DNA of 17,760 nt from Clavulina sp. PMI_390 (GCA_015039315.1 WIDE01000200.1:5434-23193), one strand, 5' to 3'. Positions 1-11,502 are shown, numbered from the stretch's first letter. Translations and numbers: made by a program. Notes: generated by a model not told the origin, from the letters alone.

Positions 1-368
1 GCCTCCCGAGCCATTGTATTTGGCAGTTGGTGCGACAGCCTCGATCCACATATAAAACAATGCTGAACCGCTCGTCACGGAGATCGGGGTGCTATGGAGG
101 AGATTGCTGCCCCCAATCGATGGACGAATCTTCGATCGGTCGACTCCCTTGAGGCCTGCTTGACGTCGGGGTTCGTGCCTTTTGGGGCGGCAGCCCATAC
201 TTTGAACCCGGCTTCGCCTCCAGACGTCTTCGATGCGCGGAGCATAGCGATGGTGCTATCTCAGCGGTTTGTCAGTGGGTGTACAAGACGCGCTATCAAG
301 TCCGTGGAGGCCCACTCTTTATACTCCTTGCTAGAAGGTTCGAGATTGGGGGTAGATGGGGACGACAT
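1..368 (-). pseudogene. Eroded, edge-truncated paralog of the 2116-2800 gene
   Basis: Read on the minus strand, this is a diverged second copy of the gene at 2116-2800, in inverted orientation. Exon 1 (368..316) starts MSSPSTPNLEPSSKEYK. A 60-nt intron (315..256) follows, the same length and phase (2) as in the paralog, with a CTGAC branch-like site and ATAG acceptor. Exon 2 starts at 255 and reads TIAMLRASKTSGGEAG, nearly identical to the paralog. About 40 codons into exon 2 there is a net 7-base shortfall, so the frame runs to a TGA at 77..75. Paralog-like sequence (GSALFYMWIE and onward) resumes in another frame and continues off the window. An alternative reading is a 38-nt intron (GT in the GAG-TCG codons, AG at GGGGGCAG), which would restore the frame but is unusually short. 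Function unknown. The homology is clear; calling it a pseudogene is less certain because the 3' part is missing. Confidence 0.7.
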
Positions 369-454
369 ATCAAGCGTGCAAGGTGTGGTTGAGGAGATTT
401 GACAGATATGTAGCTGCGAAAGATTCTGAGACCTCAGAACCTCGAAATATCAAG

Positions 455-462
455 TATTTATA
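455..462 (-). promoter_or_regulatory. TATA box of the left-edge paralog
   Basis: On the minus strand this reads TATAAATA, about 90 bases upstream of the ATG at 368. The paralog at 2116 has a matching ATAAATA about 90 bases before its ATG. The shared spacing argues that the eroded copy kept its core promoter. Confidence 0.5.
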
Positions 463-2021
463 CTCAAAAGTCTCAAAATTTCGACTTCAAGTAATTGATT
501 TTTGTCATGGCAGGCATAAGGTTTCAGCGTAAGGAAGATGAGAACGAACGGTGATGCGTATGACCAATTATCCGAGGCGCAACCCGAGACAAGGGGTGAT
601 ATATTTCATACCGCTTTTCGTAATCAGGTGCCTGAAACCTACGACAATCGTGCTGAGCCTAACAATCAGGGGAAGCGCTATTTACCTGAGCTTGGGTGAG
701 GCTACGCCATTCGACTCCCATTGTGTCAGCTGATCCATGCTCGGTATTGATTTAGTGGATAGAGGCTGGTACCGATACAGAAGCAAGTTTGATACAAGAC
801 TCCAGCGATTATGCGATTTCTTTGATGATTTGTAGAAACCCAATAGCTTCGCGGCCGACAAGTGAGGCCGGAGTCGTGTTAAGGGATCTCATCGGCACCT
901 CGGCCACCTTAACATCGTGACTATATGCTGTTAAGCCCACGACTCGTGTCGGGTTGTGTGATATCAACTTTTACCTAGCCGTGGCACTGTCTCTGGAAAC
1001 GAAAATCCGTTTCTCTGAGGTTTACCTTGTCCTTCTCTTGGCGTGGGATGGCTTAATCATGTAGCTCCTCCATGTCTTTACACTCAGCGGGAACCGAGCT
1101 ATGCGCAGATTTGCTTGGGCGGAGAACCATTGCGGAGAGGGCTTGATTGAGTAAGCCCAGAACCATGAAAACTCCATTTTCGGTAGCACCTTACCTCGCC
1201 CGGAGCTTAGTCAATGTCAAATATGATCACTGCCAAGAAGAACTCCACCAAGACAGTCTTCGGCTGCCAACAACCACGTGGCATATCGGGTCCGAGGTTT
1301 TCATGCATTCCGCCCAAGTATTTCCTTTCAGCTATCTTTCTTCCTCGTACCTGAGACCATTCGGATCAGGAGAAAAAGGGATAGTTCTCCGCCTGACTCC
1401 GCGGTAGGTCGGCTCCCGTTGAGTACACAAATGTGGGGGAGCTACATGACTAAGCTGTCTCACGCCAAGAACAGAACGATGAGGACGAGCTGTCACAACA
1501 GGTCGGAGTTGATATCATACGAGCCGACGCGAATTATGTGTTTTCAGAGCATATACTAACAACGTGGCCAAGATGCCGATCAACGCAGCCTAGGAGCTGC
1601 CAAACCCAATCTCCCCTTACTTGCAGAGTGGACATCCCTTACCATCAACTATCGACGAAGGCGTGCGGGCGCAGGTGCCTTCTGTTTGATCCTGCTCAAC
1701 CACGAAGCTCGACCCAGTCTGTTAGCCCAGCTCGGTTTAAACCATATACGATAGGCAAATAGTGGATTGTATCGCGTATGCGAGCCGAATGGCGTGGTCA
1801 TAACTCGAGTACCCTGAACTTCAGATTCGGCACAGTGAGCATTGGGTTTCAGGCACATATTTTATGAGAGTTGATATGAAAGCGGCCACCTGTGACCTCA
1901 AGCTACAGTTTGAATAGCTTGTCTTAGGCATGGCCGCACTTTGTTTTCCGTTCACCGAAATTGCACCTCAGCCATAGACAAAGCCGGTTTCTCCAAGTTG
2001 AAATATTAAGAGGTCGGCCGC
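463..2021. other. Long spacer between the inverted paralogs, no gene recognised
   Basis: About 1.5 kb between the two divergent promoters. Open frames here are short (up to about 90 codons), overlap one another, use no recognisable domain and have no convincing splice structure. I see no tRNA, no terminal inverted repeats and no transposase motif. It should contain the upstream regulatory regions of both divergent genes. Confidence 0.5.
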
Positions 2022-2028
2022 ATAAATA
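2022..2028 (+). promoter_or_regulatory. TATA-like element of the 2116-2800 gene
   Basis: ATAAATA lies about 90 bases upstream of the ATG at 2116, in a context (CATAAATACC) close to the TATA box of the inverted paralog. The last 25 bases or so before both ATGs are also alike (CCACAYCTTGCNCGCYTGAT). Confidence 0.5.
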
Positions 2029-2115
2029 CCCCGTCTTTCGCCTCTTTGAAGTCTTCAGCATCCTTTACAACACCCACTTGCTAAAACCCCCTTCACCACA
2101 TCTTGCTCGCCTGAT

Positions 2116-2800
2116 ATGTCGTCCTCATTGACTCCCAATATTGAGCCTTCCAGCAAAGAGTATAAAGAGTCGGTCTCTGTCAAATTAACGGCGCTCTGTC
2201 TACGATGACTGACACGTTGATGGAATAGGACCATCGCCATGCTCCGTGCGTTAAAGACCTCTGGAGGTGAAGCCGGATTCAAGGAATGGGCTGCCGCCCC
2301 TAAGGGCACGATTCCTGGCGCTAAGCCCGCCCCAAAATCAACTGACGCGTCCAAGACTCGCCCCAAGCTCAAGGATGGCACCGACACCAATTATCCTTAC
2401 CAGACCAAGGTCAGCCTGACAGCGGGCTCCGCACTGCTCTATGAATGGGTCAGTGTAGACGCCCCCGGATATACTGGCTCGGGCAGCGCCTGGGGACTTG
2501 GTGCCGGTTTCCTCGATGGTAACGGTCTTCTCTACTCGACCAACCCATTCGCAACCTTCGCTACCCAGACTTCAACCTTCCAAATGGAAGATGATATCGC
2601 TGGACTGGGGGCTGGGGGTATCGAGTTCTATGATAGCGACGACAATACGGTTGGTTACGTTGTTCTTGGAGCAGCAGGTATCGGAGGATTTCTTGGCTTA
2701 TCTGGCCCCTTCACCTGGTCGTGAGTAGCATCTTCGTGGCCAGCGTTGTAGATCTTGCTTGTACTAACCATGGTTATCATGACTCAACAGCGCGAACTAA
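2116..2800 (+). CDS. Small Gly-rich protein of unknown function (184 aa)
   Basis: Spliced model: exons 2116-2168, 2229-2720 and 2791-2800 give 555 nt, 184 aa. Intron 1 (60 nt) has a weak donor GTCGGT, but its position and phase are conserved in the inverted paralog. Intron 2 (70 nt) has GTGAGT, a TACTAAC branch site and CAACAG; it turns the ...GPFTWS end into ...TWSAN. The first 60 or so residues are polar, Lys/Pro-rich and probably flexible (SSKEYKETIAMLRALKTSGG near the start). The remaining 120 residues alternate hydrophobic and small residues with many Gly, including a repeat-like pair of FLDGNGLLYST and FYDSDDNTVGYVV, and look like a compact beta-sheet or beta-barrel domain. No signal peptide or membrane helix, so probably intracellular. 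I do not recognise the family with confidence. The outline of the C-terminal half (F-x-D-x-x-G-x-x-hG followed by a Gly-rich strand ending in a Trp) recalls the Vap beta-barrel proteins of Rhodococcus, but that is only an impression. Confidence 0.75.
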
Positions 2801-4062
2801 GCTTCATCGCCAATGGAGCCTGTCTCATAAAGTCATCTCAACCCGATACTGTTAAGTAGGACAAGAGATACCCGCAATATACGTGATCAAGTCCTAGCAA
2901 TCTTGTTTCGTAACTCAGTTTTCCTTTATGATGGATCTTGTCTATTGTACCATAATTCTCGGCTTGTTCTCGTTTATCAAAAGGATGAGAAAACATAGTC
3001 AGTTTCTGGTGTTGTATCACTTGAAATGAATCATTCGGTCACTGTTACGCACTTGGTTGTTCAGCGGTCTCAGAGAACGTGGCGGCTTTCAAAAAGAAGC
3101 TTTATGGGCTTGGAGATGCCAGTGGAGTGACGGCGGCTCGCGCGTAGACTCTAGTAGCTGGGGAGAGAGACGTCTTCATATCAGGCCCACCTTGATTAGT
3201 AGCGTTGCTGAAGGGTCCAAAAGTGACGATGACATCGGCGGTCGGTGGTGAGGGGAGGGAAGAAGTTCAAGGAAGTATGCTCAGTCATCTGTCATGCTTC
3301 CGTCTTGTAGAATACGTAGAGACGATAAGTGGAAAATTGATTCATCCATCCCGATAACACGCGGAGCTAAGGCACTTCTAAATCAAAGCTGCTATCGTGA
3401 GGAGGATGAGATGTAGGCTCAGTCATTGAGCTGGAGAACATGCTTTCACACACCTCGCAAGGCGATGGCCCCTATGCTATGAGTATTTTCCACGACCTTG
3501 GAATATTAGCTTTGGTCAGAATCGTGGTAATCGGCTGTCATCGTCAGGCCTGGGACCATGAGTGCCGCGCTGCCCAAGATTCATCCACACTGGTGGAAAA
3601 GTTCCCGATGCATCTAATCTAAACACAAAATTCTACCTCCCCATGGACGTAAAAACGTAAATAACGCATTATGGGTCCTTGGCATTGGTACTAATGATAG
3701 TCATATTGCTCGCCAGGCTCGCCGAACAAGTTCATAGGTGGCTGCACAGCCTTGTGCATCTTGGTTGCTCCCTGATGACGGCGTTACATACTAAGTCCCT
3801 CAAAACGCCTCGGCCTCGAATATCAATTCTTATGGGTCTCCTTTCAGTGTTGCTACTATTAATATAGTTCAGCCGAGTGTGGTCGGTTGCATTCAATCTC
3901 AAGGTTGGTTACTTGGCATGATCCATTACGTCCGATCCATCCGCAGCCTCTCCATTCTAAACTTGACCCACCACCCACGTCAAAAAGCAGGTCTTTCCAG
4001 ACGTTCAACGACATTCCTGCCGCCTACTTCCCCACTTGTCACATAGCTCCTCTTTCTTCGAT
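2801..4062. other. Intergenic stretch, nothing recognised
   Basis: About 1.26 kb between the 184-aa gene and the GPI-protein gene. It holds only short open frames (60 or so codons) without domain or splice support. The first part is presumably the 3' UTR of the upstream gene. The last 100-150 bases, C/T-rich (for example CTCCTCTTTCTTCG just before the ATG at 4063), look like a fungal promoter and leader. Confidence 0.5.
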
Positions 4063-5174
4063 ATGGTTGCGTTTGCGAGTCTTACTGCTGCTCTGGCAAT
4101 GCGTTCTGTGTTCGATCCGGTATCGTTGGCAAAACGGTGATTGTTTTCGCCCACCAAGTTCTCTATCCATGGCTCGCTCACGTTGTGGTCCTCTACCATC
4201 GTCGTGGTGGAATTCCTAACCTTGACGATATCTAGTCTCAGCATCTCGTCAAACTGCTCGTCAACGATCACTAGTCTGGCACTCAGTAACGAAGGGGATT
4301 GTCTCCACATTGACGGAATTCTTCAATTTGCTGGCCTATCCAGCACGGCCTCTGTTATCCCACCCGTTGACCAGTTCCTCACTGGTTTTTGCTCAAACTT
4401 CACCGGCATCACCACAAACGGCGAATGCACGACCTCGTCGCTCACTACCCTTGGCAATACGCTCGTGAGCGCATGTGGCTCCGATTTGACCGCGGCCGGA
4501 ATACCAGGTAGCATTGTCAACGAGTTTCCAAGCTTGTTGGTGCAGTACTACGATGTCGCTGGCAAGGCGATATGCACACGAGAGTGAGCAAGCCTCCGTC
4601 ACTAGGCACAATCTCCATACCACCTACTCTATATTTACTCAAACCTTTTTTTGTCGCGTCTGTCCAGTGAAAATACCAGTGATGAGCACTGTGTCGTCGA
4701 AGAGCTTACCACTCTCCAGAACGGCATTGGTGTCAATCTCACCACAAGCAACATCATCACCGCCGTCGAGAACGTTCTTGTTAACACAACACTGGAGAAG
4801 TCTCTCGCTTGCAACAGCTGCGCTCAAGGTCTCTATGCTATTGTGCGACCACAGCTAGGCAACCTCACTTCATCGATTGACGGCGAGTATAACGATATTT
4901 GCGGAGGAAGCGCCCCAAGTACGTCTCCTCTGCTGTAGTTCCCTACGTGTTGATGGCCTGGCTCATTCATTTTTTATCCCCGTTGCTTGCTAACTATCTA
5001 GCCACGGTGCCATCAGGCATCACCGTCGCCACGGGCAGCCTTGCCGCGGCCACCAATACCAGCAAGAGCGGTGGCGCTGCACGAATTGCCGGAATGGAGG
5101 GCCTCCCACTGATGGCCGTATCCGCCAGTCTCATGGCCGCATTAGTTGGCGCAAGCTCCGTCTTTGGCTGGTAG
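4063..5174 (+). CDS. Secreted Cys-rich, probably GPI-anchored surface protein (281 aa)
   Basis: Exons 4063-4136, 4236-4583, 4668-4918 and 5002-5174 give 846 nt, 281 aa. Introns are 99, 84 and 83 nt, with branch-like CCTAAC and GCTAAC in the first and third. Exon 1 encodes a hydrophobic signal (MVAFASLTAALA), then DPVSLAKR, which ends in a Kex2-type Lys-Arg. The mature part starts at LSISSNCSST and has about ten cysteines spread over roughly 200 residues, plus several N-glycosylation sequons (NCS, NFT, NTS, NLT, NTT). The C-terminus has a small-residue stretch (NTSKSGGAAR) followed by a hydrophobic tail (LPLMAVSASLMAALVG...FGW), the usual layout of a GPI-attachment signal. Expected location is the plasma membrane or cell wall. 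Function unknown; it may belong to a fungal Cys-rich DUF family such as DUF7729, which I cannot confirm. The first intron is the least certain part of the model. Confidence 0.75.
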
Positions 5175-5943
5175 AACTGGACTCATGACGGGTTTGCGGT
5201 TTGATCGCAGGGTTCGCAGGATCGGACTTGTTGCTTATGCTCAGATACCATGTGTTCGGATCCATTGGACACTTTTCTTTCACCTTTCTCTCCTTCATCA
5301 ATCATATGTCGCCATAGATGGCTTTTTACCTCACGATGTGGTTAATATGCACCAATAATGGATGATGAGCATTAGCGACAAGAGTACGCTGAGACGTAAC
5401 AAGTATGCGCTATCGCGGATACATGTAAGTGCGCAGTCTCTCGACCGACTGCGCACAGGCGAGCGCTCATGACGTGAGATATGGACAAAGAAAAAAAGGC
5501 GGAATCTCAAGGTTACGGATGAAGCGCGCGGGTTTACGTCTTTCGGATGCTTTGTCGATATCGATTCATTTGGATCGAGGGAGACAACAAGAGAAATTAT
5601 GCATGCATGTAGTGGCCGCGGTGTAATCGGCCGCCAAGAGCACAGTAGTTGTTAGTTGTCCAGCAGTCGAAGTCTCGCTCTCCCGTAAGTTCCCACGGTC
5701 TGAGCTGCCCACGTCATCCATTCAACCCCACTTCATCCCAACATAACTTCTCTTATTCATCACTCAGACGACAAATTCTCACTACCGAATAATCTATTAG
5801 ACATAATAGCTCTCTCCCACTAAACTGAGCTGCTTGGCTTCCTTTATTTTGCGACTGCCTTCTGTTATCTCTCTTTGAGCAAGGGCTTGGAGGCATACAT
5901 AGGAAGTAGACTTCCATATTGAAGAATACATAGCGTCACCACT
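5175..5943. other. Intergenic region with promoter of the transporter gene
   Basis: About 770 bases without a supported gene. The first part is likely the 3' UTR of the GPI-protein gene. The stretch from about 5690 to 5870 is C/T-rich (many TCTC and CATCC runs), typical of the core promoter or 5' leader of constitutive fungal genes, and probably serves the gene starting at 5944. No clear TATA box. Confidence 0.45.
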
Positions 5944-7572
5944 ATGGCAGACTCTCAGCTTCGTCAGAGGACGACAAAGACTGCATCAGAATCTAAATAT
6001 GCGCCCAGCTCCTCTGAGTCGCACGCTTCCAATGCAACTCCCAAGAATGTGTCTGCCACCAAGGATTGGAAAGGTATCATCTCAGCCATATTGCAAACTT
6101 CGGCGGGACAATGGCTTGTATTGTTCACATTGATATTCGGGGGGTGTTGCAGGTGAGCATGTTTCGTTTGTTCTGTCGTGTGCGTACCCACCATGGTCGC
6201 GCCTTGCCGGATGTCCTCAGCTGAACACCATTATCTGACCGCTTTACTCATTGTATACTTCTTCTCTCCCTTATTCACGGCTCTCGACGTCTCTAGCAAC
6301 GCATGGGCACTAGAATGGACTACGTCAGACAATCCCCATTCGGGATCCCTCATCACCTTTGCCCAATATCTTATTGTGACAGTATTCGGCCTCAAAAGCC
6401 GATTTACCACTAAGCAGAAATCGTCGGATGGCCGTTCACAATCTAGTGACACGGCTTCATCACGCTCCGCAGCCAAATCTTCCGTTCTATCTCGCATCAC
6501 ATCAATACGGCCTAAACCTCTCGCGATACCGCTACGTCGATGGCTTGTTCAGGTCGTTCTCTTCCTCGGCGTATCCCTCCTAAACAATTTTGCATTTGCC
6601 TACCGTGTCCCTATGGCGGTGCATATTGTCTTCCGAAGCGGAGGCCTCGTGGTCAATATGCTCATGGGCTGGCTGGTGATGGGGAAGAGATATAGTATTC
6701 TTCAAGTCCTCAGTGTTCTGCTTGTCAGCGTTGGGATAGGCATTGCCACCACCCTAGGAGCCAACACATCAAAGCCCCGCGCCGCAGCATCCTCGTTCGA
6801 CGCTTCGGGGGCGGACGCGCTGAGTGCATCTGATGTGATGCAATATACAGTGGGCATCCTTATGCTTACCGCTGCTCTTGTGCTCTCCACTTTCCTTGGT
6901 TTCAGCCAAGAAAAGACATACGGTCAATATGGGAGGCAGCATTGGGAAGAAGGGATGTTCTTCTTGCACTTCCTCGCGTTGCCTATGTTCGCATTTGTCG
7001 GCAGCGATCTCAAGAAACAGATTGATATCGCGAACGCTAGCCCACGAGTGTCAATGGTGGAAGGTCTCAGCCTCGCTTTTGGAGTCGCGTCGCATCCCAA
7101 TGCCGCCACAAACCCCCTAATGACTTCGGCCGCATCTATCTCACCGCCTCCATTACCTCTCCTCCCTCTCCCCAAATTCCTCCACTCAATCATCCTCCCC
7201 ACCAAGCTCCCGTCATTCATCACATCTCCCCTGAAGCGGATAGTCATCTTTATCCCCTCCCGCGTCGACTTTTCGATCCCATCTTTCTGGATCCCACTCA
7301 CTCTGAACGTGGTGACGCAGCTTGTTTGCGTTTCTGGAGTCAATAGGCTCACTGCTCGCGTATCGAGCCTGAGTGTTGTGCTTGTGCTGGCGCTTAGAAA
7401 GGCGGTGAGCCTGGTAATAAGTGTAGTGTGGATTGGTGGGAGTAGCGGGAACCGAGAACTATGGATTGGGAGCGCGATGGTAGGGGTGGGGACGGTACTG
7501 TACGCGTTGGCACCGAAGCCACGGCCGGTTCATACCCGTGAGGGGGACGAAAAGGAAGGGAAGGCGGAGTGA
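5944..7572 (+). CDS. YEA4: UDP-N-acetylglucosamine transporter, Yea4/SLC35B4 type (494 aa)
   Basis: Exons 5944-6152 and 6297-7572 give 1485 nt, 494 aa. The 144-nt intron (GTGAGC...TCTCTAG) is placed so that GGCC is joined to SNAWALEW, as in the family motif GGCCSN. The ATG has a good context (ACTATGG). An N-terminal polar tail of about 50 residues precedes the first membrane helix (WLVLFTLIFGGCC). Diagnostic stretches follow: LITFAQYLIVT, VPMAVHIVFRSGG with MLMGWLVMGKRYS, a FSQEKTYGQYG loop, EGMFFLHFLALPMF, then NVVTQLVCVSGVNRLTA and ALRKAVSLVISV near the end. These mark the UAA/nucleotide-sugar transporter family. Yeast Yea4 moves UDP-GlcNAc across the ER membrane and supports chitin synthesis; human SLC35B4 also carries UDP-xylose, so the substrate is inferred. 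The loop after the LALPMF helix is long and Pro-rich (around SISPPPLPLLPLPKF), a lineage-specific insertion in the cytosolic or lumenal loop. Confidence 0.88.
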
Positions 7573-7908
7573 CCAACCTATGTTATAGTGTTCATGTCAT
7601 GTACTTGTTTGACCAACGCAGGCTTTTTGGTAAATTATTTACATTGAGGTCCATCAGCCCGCGGCTTGCAGCCTTGAATCTACTTCCAATCGATTGCTGT
7701 GCCTAAAAGTAGAAAAGGATTTCCCAAAACTAGTAGAGATGAGGGACAAAGGAGGCTGAGTTGACCAAGAGGGCGCCGATAAATCTACCAAAACGCATAT
7801 TAGTATCTATGCATCTTCACTGGGGCTCTTACAGACACTCACATAACGTCAAACCGCTTTCAATCTATCACCAAAACTAGCCGATAGAACGTCCCAGTTC
7901 TCGCCGCC
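7573..7908. other. Convergent 3' intergenic spacer
   Basis: This 336-base spacer lies between the stop of the transporter (7572, +) and the stop of the F-box gene (7909, -). It should hold both 3' UTRs and polyadenylation sites. No gene or repeat recognised. Confidence 0.5.
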
Positions 7909-9219
7909 CTAAGTGATGACTTCCCGTGGGACTTGTACACACAAATTACCCCGAGTTTCGAGGATAGCGATCAAGTCTTGCACATGTATGTCGGTTTTTA
8001 CTCCTGTAAGCCAGAGCTTCGGTGCTCGAAATGTCAGGTTCTTCAGCTGGGGGAAGTGTTCCCAAACGTATAGTGGCGATTGGGACTCTTGGCGTGAACC
8101 AGCTTCCCCAGACAAGGGGGTTCGGCGCGCAGAAAGAGCAGAGAGGACGCTCGATGTTGGGATTGTGTGGCGGCCCAATGGGAACGAGAGAACCTCAACA
8201 TCGAGCGTCCACGCCGGAGGCGACCAGTGCTGCTGTGTAGAAAATGCATTACTCAAAGCAGGGAGTATAAACTCTTGAATACGGGGAAGATTGCTCGAGT
8301 CGGCAACTCCGGAGTAGCCGTGGAGGGCAAGGCGGCGAAGAGTGGGAGCTGAGACTAGGCGATCGAGCTCACAGTCTTCCGTGGAAAGGGCTTGGAGTTG
8401 TGGAAAGTGGATTGGATGAAGAGGGTAGATCATATCATGCCAGTCCCGGATGGAGGGGATTACCAAGTCGGTCACTGAGGTGCACTCCGTCAGAAACTCG
8501 TAGAAGAGCTGAAAATTTGCAGGGGGGGTCGGACTCAAGCAGAGCCGTTTCAGAGCCGAAAATTGTGTGTATGTGAGAACATACAGAGGAAAATAGTGGA
8601 AGGGTGCGAAATACAACTGGTGGAGTGAGGGGGTCGTGGCCGAGTCGTCGAATATGGGGTGATATGTCCCTTGCGGAAGGGACTGGGGCAATGCTATGTA
8701 CAGGGTCTGTAACATGGGCAAATGGCCATGTAGAGGAAATAGGCGAGAGTACACAGCCCCTGAAAACCTGGATAATAGGATGGACCGACATCGAGGGAGA
8801 TGGTTTCGTATCAAATCCAGCGCGCGTGAAGTAGCATCACAGTCGACGTCCGTAACGCCAGAGGCATCCAATTCCAGATCGAGGGCGCAACTCCCTAAAC
8901 GGGTGATCTGCCACTCCACAATGGAGCCATCTATCGAAGAGGAATTGGGGAGTTTCACAATCACGTGTGACCAGAGTTCACCCGTTGAAACTGCAATGGC
9001 TCGCCATTGACTGCAGACATAGGTAATTGATAAAGCTGTAGATAAGTGCCATCGGTGTTTGACGGAATCGATTGAGCAGATGGAGCGATGGGAGGACTCC
9101 GGTATAACGGCATTGCTCATCATGGTCGGCATAATGGGCCATTGAATACTCTCAACGGTCGGGATCGAGAGTGCAAATATATTTTGGAGGAGTTCAATAG
9201 GTAGCGAATTGACATTCAT
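7909..9219 (-). CDS. F-box protein with degenerate leucine-rich repeats (436 aa)
   Basis: Single open frame of 436 codons on the minus strand, no introns needed. It opens with an F-box: MNVNSLPIELLQNIFALSIP, then about 45 residues of spacer, then YVCSQWRAIAVSTGELWS, which is the second half (CxxWRxIAxxTxxLWS). The rest is a series of Leu-rich stretches about 25-30 residues apart (LDLELDASGVTDV, LPMLQTLYIAL, FSALKRLCLSPT, FPQLQALSTEDC, APTLRRLALHGYS, FPQLKNLTFRAPKLW), consistent with degenerate LRRs that would bind a substrate. F-box proteins are the substrate receptors of SCF ubiquitin ligases, docking to Skp1 through the F-box. Such genes are numerous and fast-changing in Agaricomycetes, so the substrate cannot be guessed. 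It is divergent from the Aurora kinase gene with 220 bases between starts. Confidence 0.85.
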   Translation of the reverse strand: MNVNSLPIELLQNIFALSIPTVESIQWPIMPTMMSNAVIPESSHRSICSIDSVKHRWHLSTALSITYVCSQWRAIAVSTGELWSHVIVKLPNSSSIDGSIVEWQITRLGSCALDLELDASGVTDVDCDATSRALDLIRNHLPRCRSILLSRFSGAVYSRLFPLHGHLPMLQTLYIALPQSLPQGTYHPIFDDSATTPSLHQLYFAPFHYFPLYVLTYTQFSALKRLCLSPTPPANFQLFYEFLTECTSVTDLVIPSIRDWHDMIYPLHPIHFPQLQALSTEDCELDRLVSAPTLRRLALHGYSGVADSSNLPRIQEFILPALSNAFSTQQHWSPPAWTLDVEVLSFPLGRHTIPTSSVLSALSARRTPLSGEAGSRQESQSPLYVWEHFPQLKNLTFRAPKLWLTGVKTDIHVQDLIAILETRGNLCVQVPREVIT

Positions 9220-9439
9220 TACTGATGAATCACCGTGATAGTTTGATCTTCCTACGAGCAGTCTGAATGATTGTTAGAAGGCACCTACCAAAGAAACGGC
9301 GTGGTGGGCGGCTGTGTTTGGTCGGAGGCGTGACACCGCGTACACGCTAACAAACCACAACACCTCTCAACATCAAAACAGTTGGCACGTTGTTGGACAA
9401 ACTTCTCTCTACCACCCCTCAGAGCTTAGAGCCGCGAAG
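9220..9439. promoter_or_regulatory. Divergent promoter region between F-box and Aurora kinase genes
   Basis: The ATG of the F-box gene (minus, 9219) and that of the kinase (plus, 9440) are only 220 bases apart, so both promoters must sit here. I see no clear TATA box. A CG-rich patch (ACCGCGTACACG) near 9335-9346 loosely resembles MluI cell-cycle boxes but lacks the exact ACGCGT core. Confidence 0.55.
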
Positions 9440-11223
<1,784 letters not shown>

Positions 11224-11502
11224 ACGCATTCTCCTTTTTTATTCCTGCTATTTATCATCATCGTTCCCATGTGTTCGTCTATCCCCCAGGCCAGACTGTG
11301 ACCTTCGTTTCTTCCACTCGTATTCATCATTAGTCTCTCCGCTATCAGCGCATATCCCGCGCTCTGTTGTTGTCTCACCATCTCGTATAACCCTTTCATA
11401 TCAAGTACTGCCGTAGAAAACATGGCTCTTTGACGATTATCTCCCATTATCCATGTTCTTCCTAGCATCAAGTTTCCAAACAATATATCCACCGCATCCG
11501 GA

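Noticed and set aside
94..402. Plus-strand open frame of 102 codons whose protein resembles the minus-strand frame at 2055-2390
   Set aside because: Both are the antisense of the paralogous genes read on the other strand. They look alike because the genes themselves are homologous. The sense frames have matching introns and TATA boxes, the antisense ones do not.
551..1762. Overlapping short plus-strand frames between the inverted paralogs
   Set aside because: They are under 95 codons, have no recognisable motif and no splice continuity, and are not supported by homology to anything else in the window.
4141..4235. Continuous in-frame extension upstream of exon 2 of the GPI-protein gene
   Set aside because: It begins after a TGA at 4138-4140 and with a TTG, not an ATG. 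Treating it as an intron joins the signal peptide and LAKR to LSISSNC, which is far more sensible.
4005..4310. Minus-strand frame of 101 codons over the start of the GPI-protein gene
   Set aside because: It is a shadow of exon 1, intron 1 and exon 2 of the plus-strand gene, which has a signal peptide, sequons and a coherent splice model.
6924..7352. Minus-strand frame of 142 codons inside the transporter gene
   Set aside because: The plus strand carries clear nucleotide-sugar transporter motifs throughout this stretch, so the minus frame is a shadow.
7913..9010. Plus-strand frames opposite the F-box gene
   Set aside because: They are antisense to a 436-codon F-box/LRR frame and have no motif of their own.
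9314..9439. In-frame upstream extension of the Aurora kinase
   Set aside because: It starts with GTG rather than ATG and would run through the divergent promoter. The ATG at 9440 has an A at -3 and is the first in frame.
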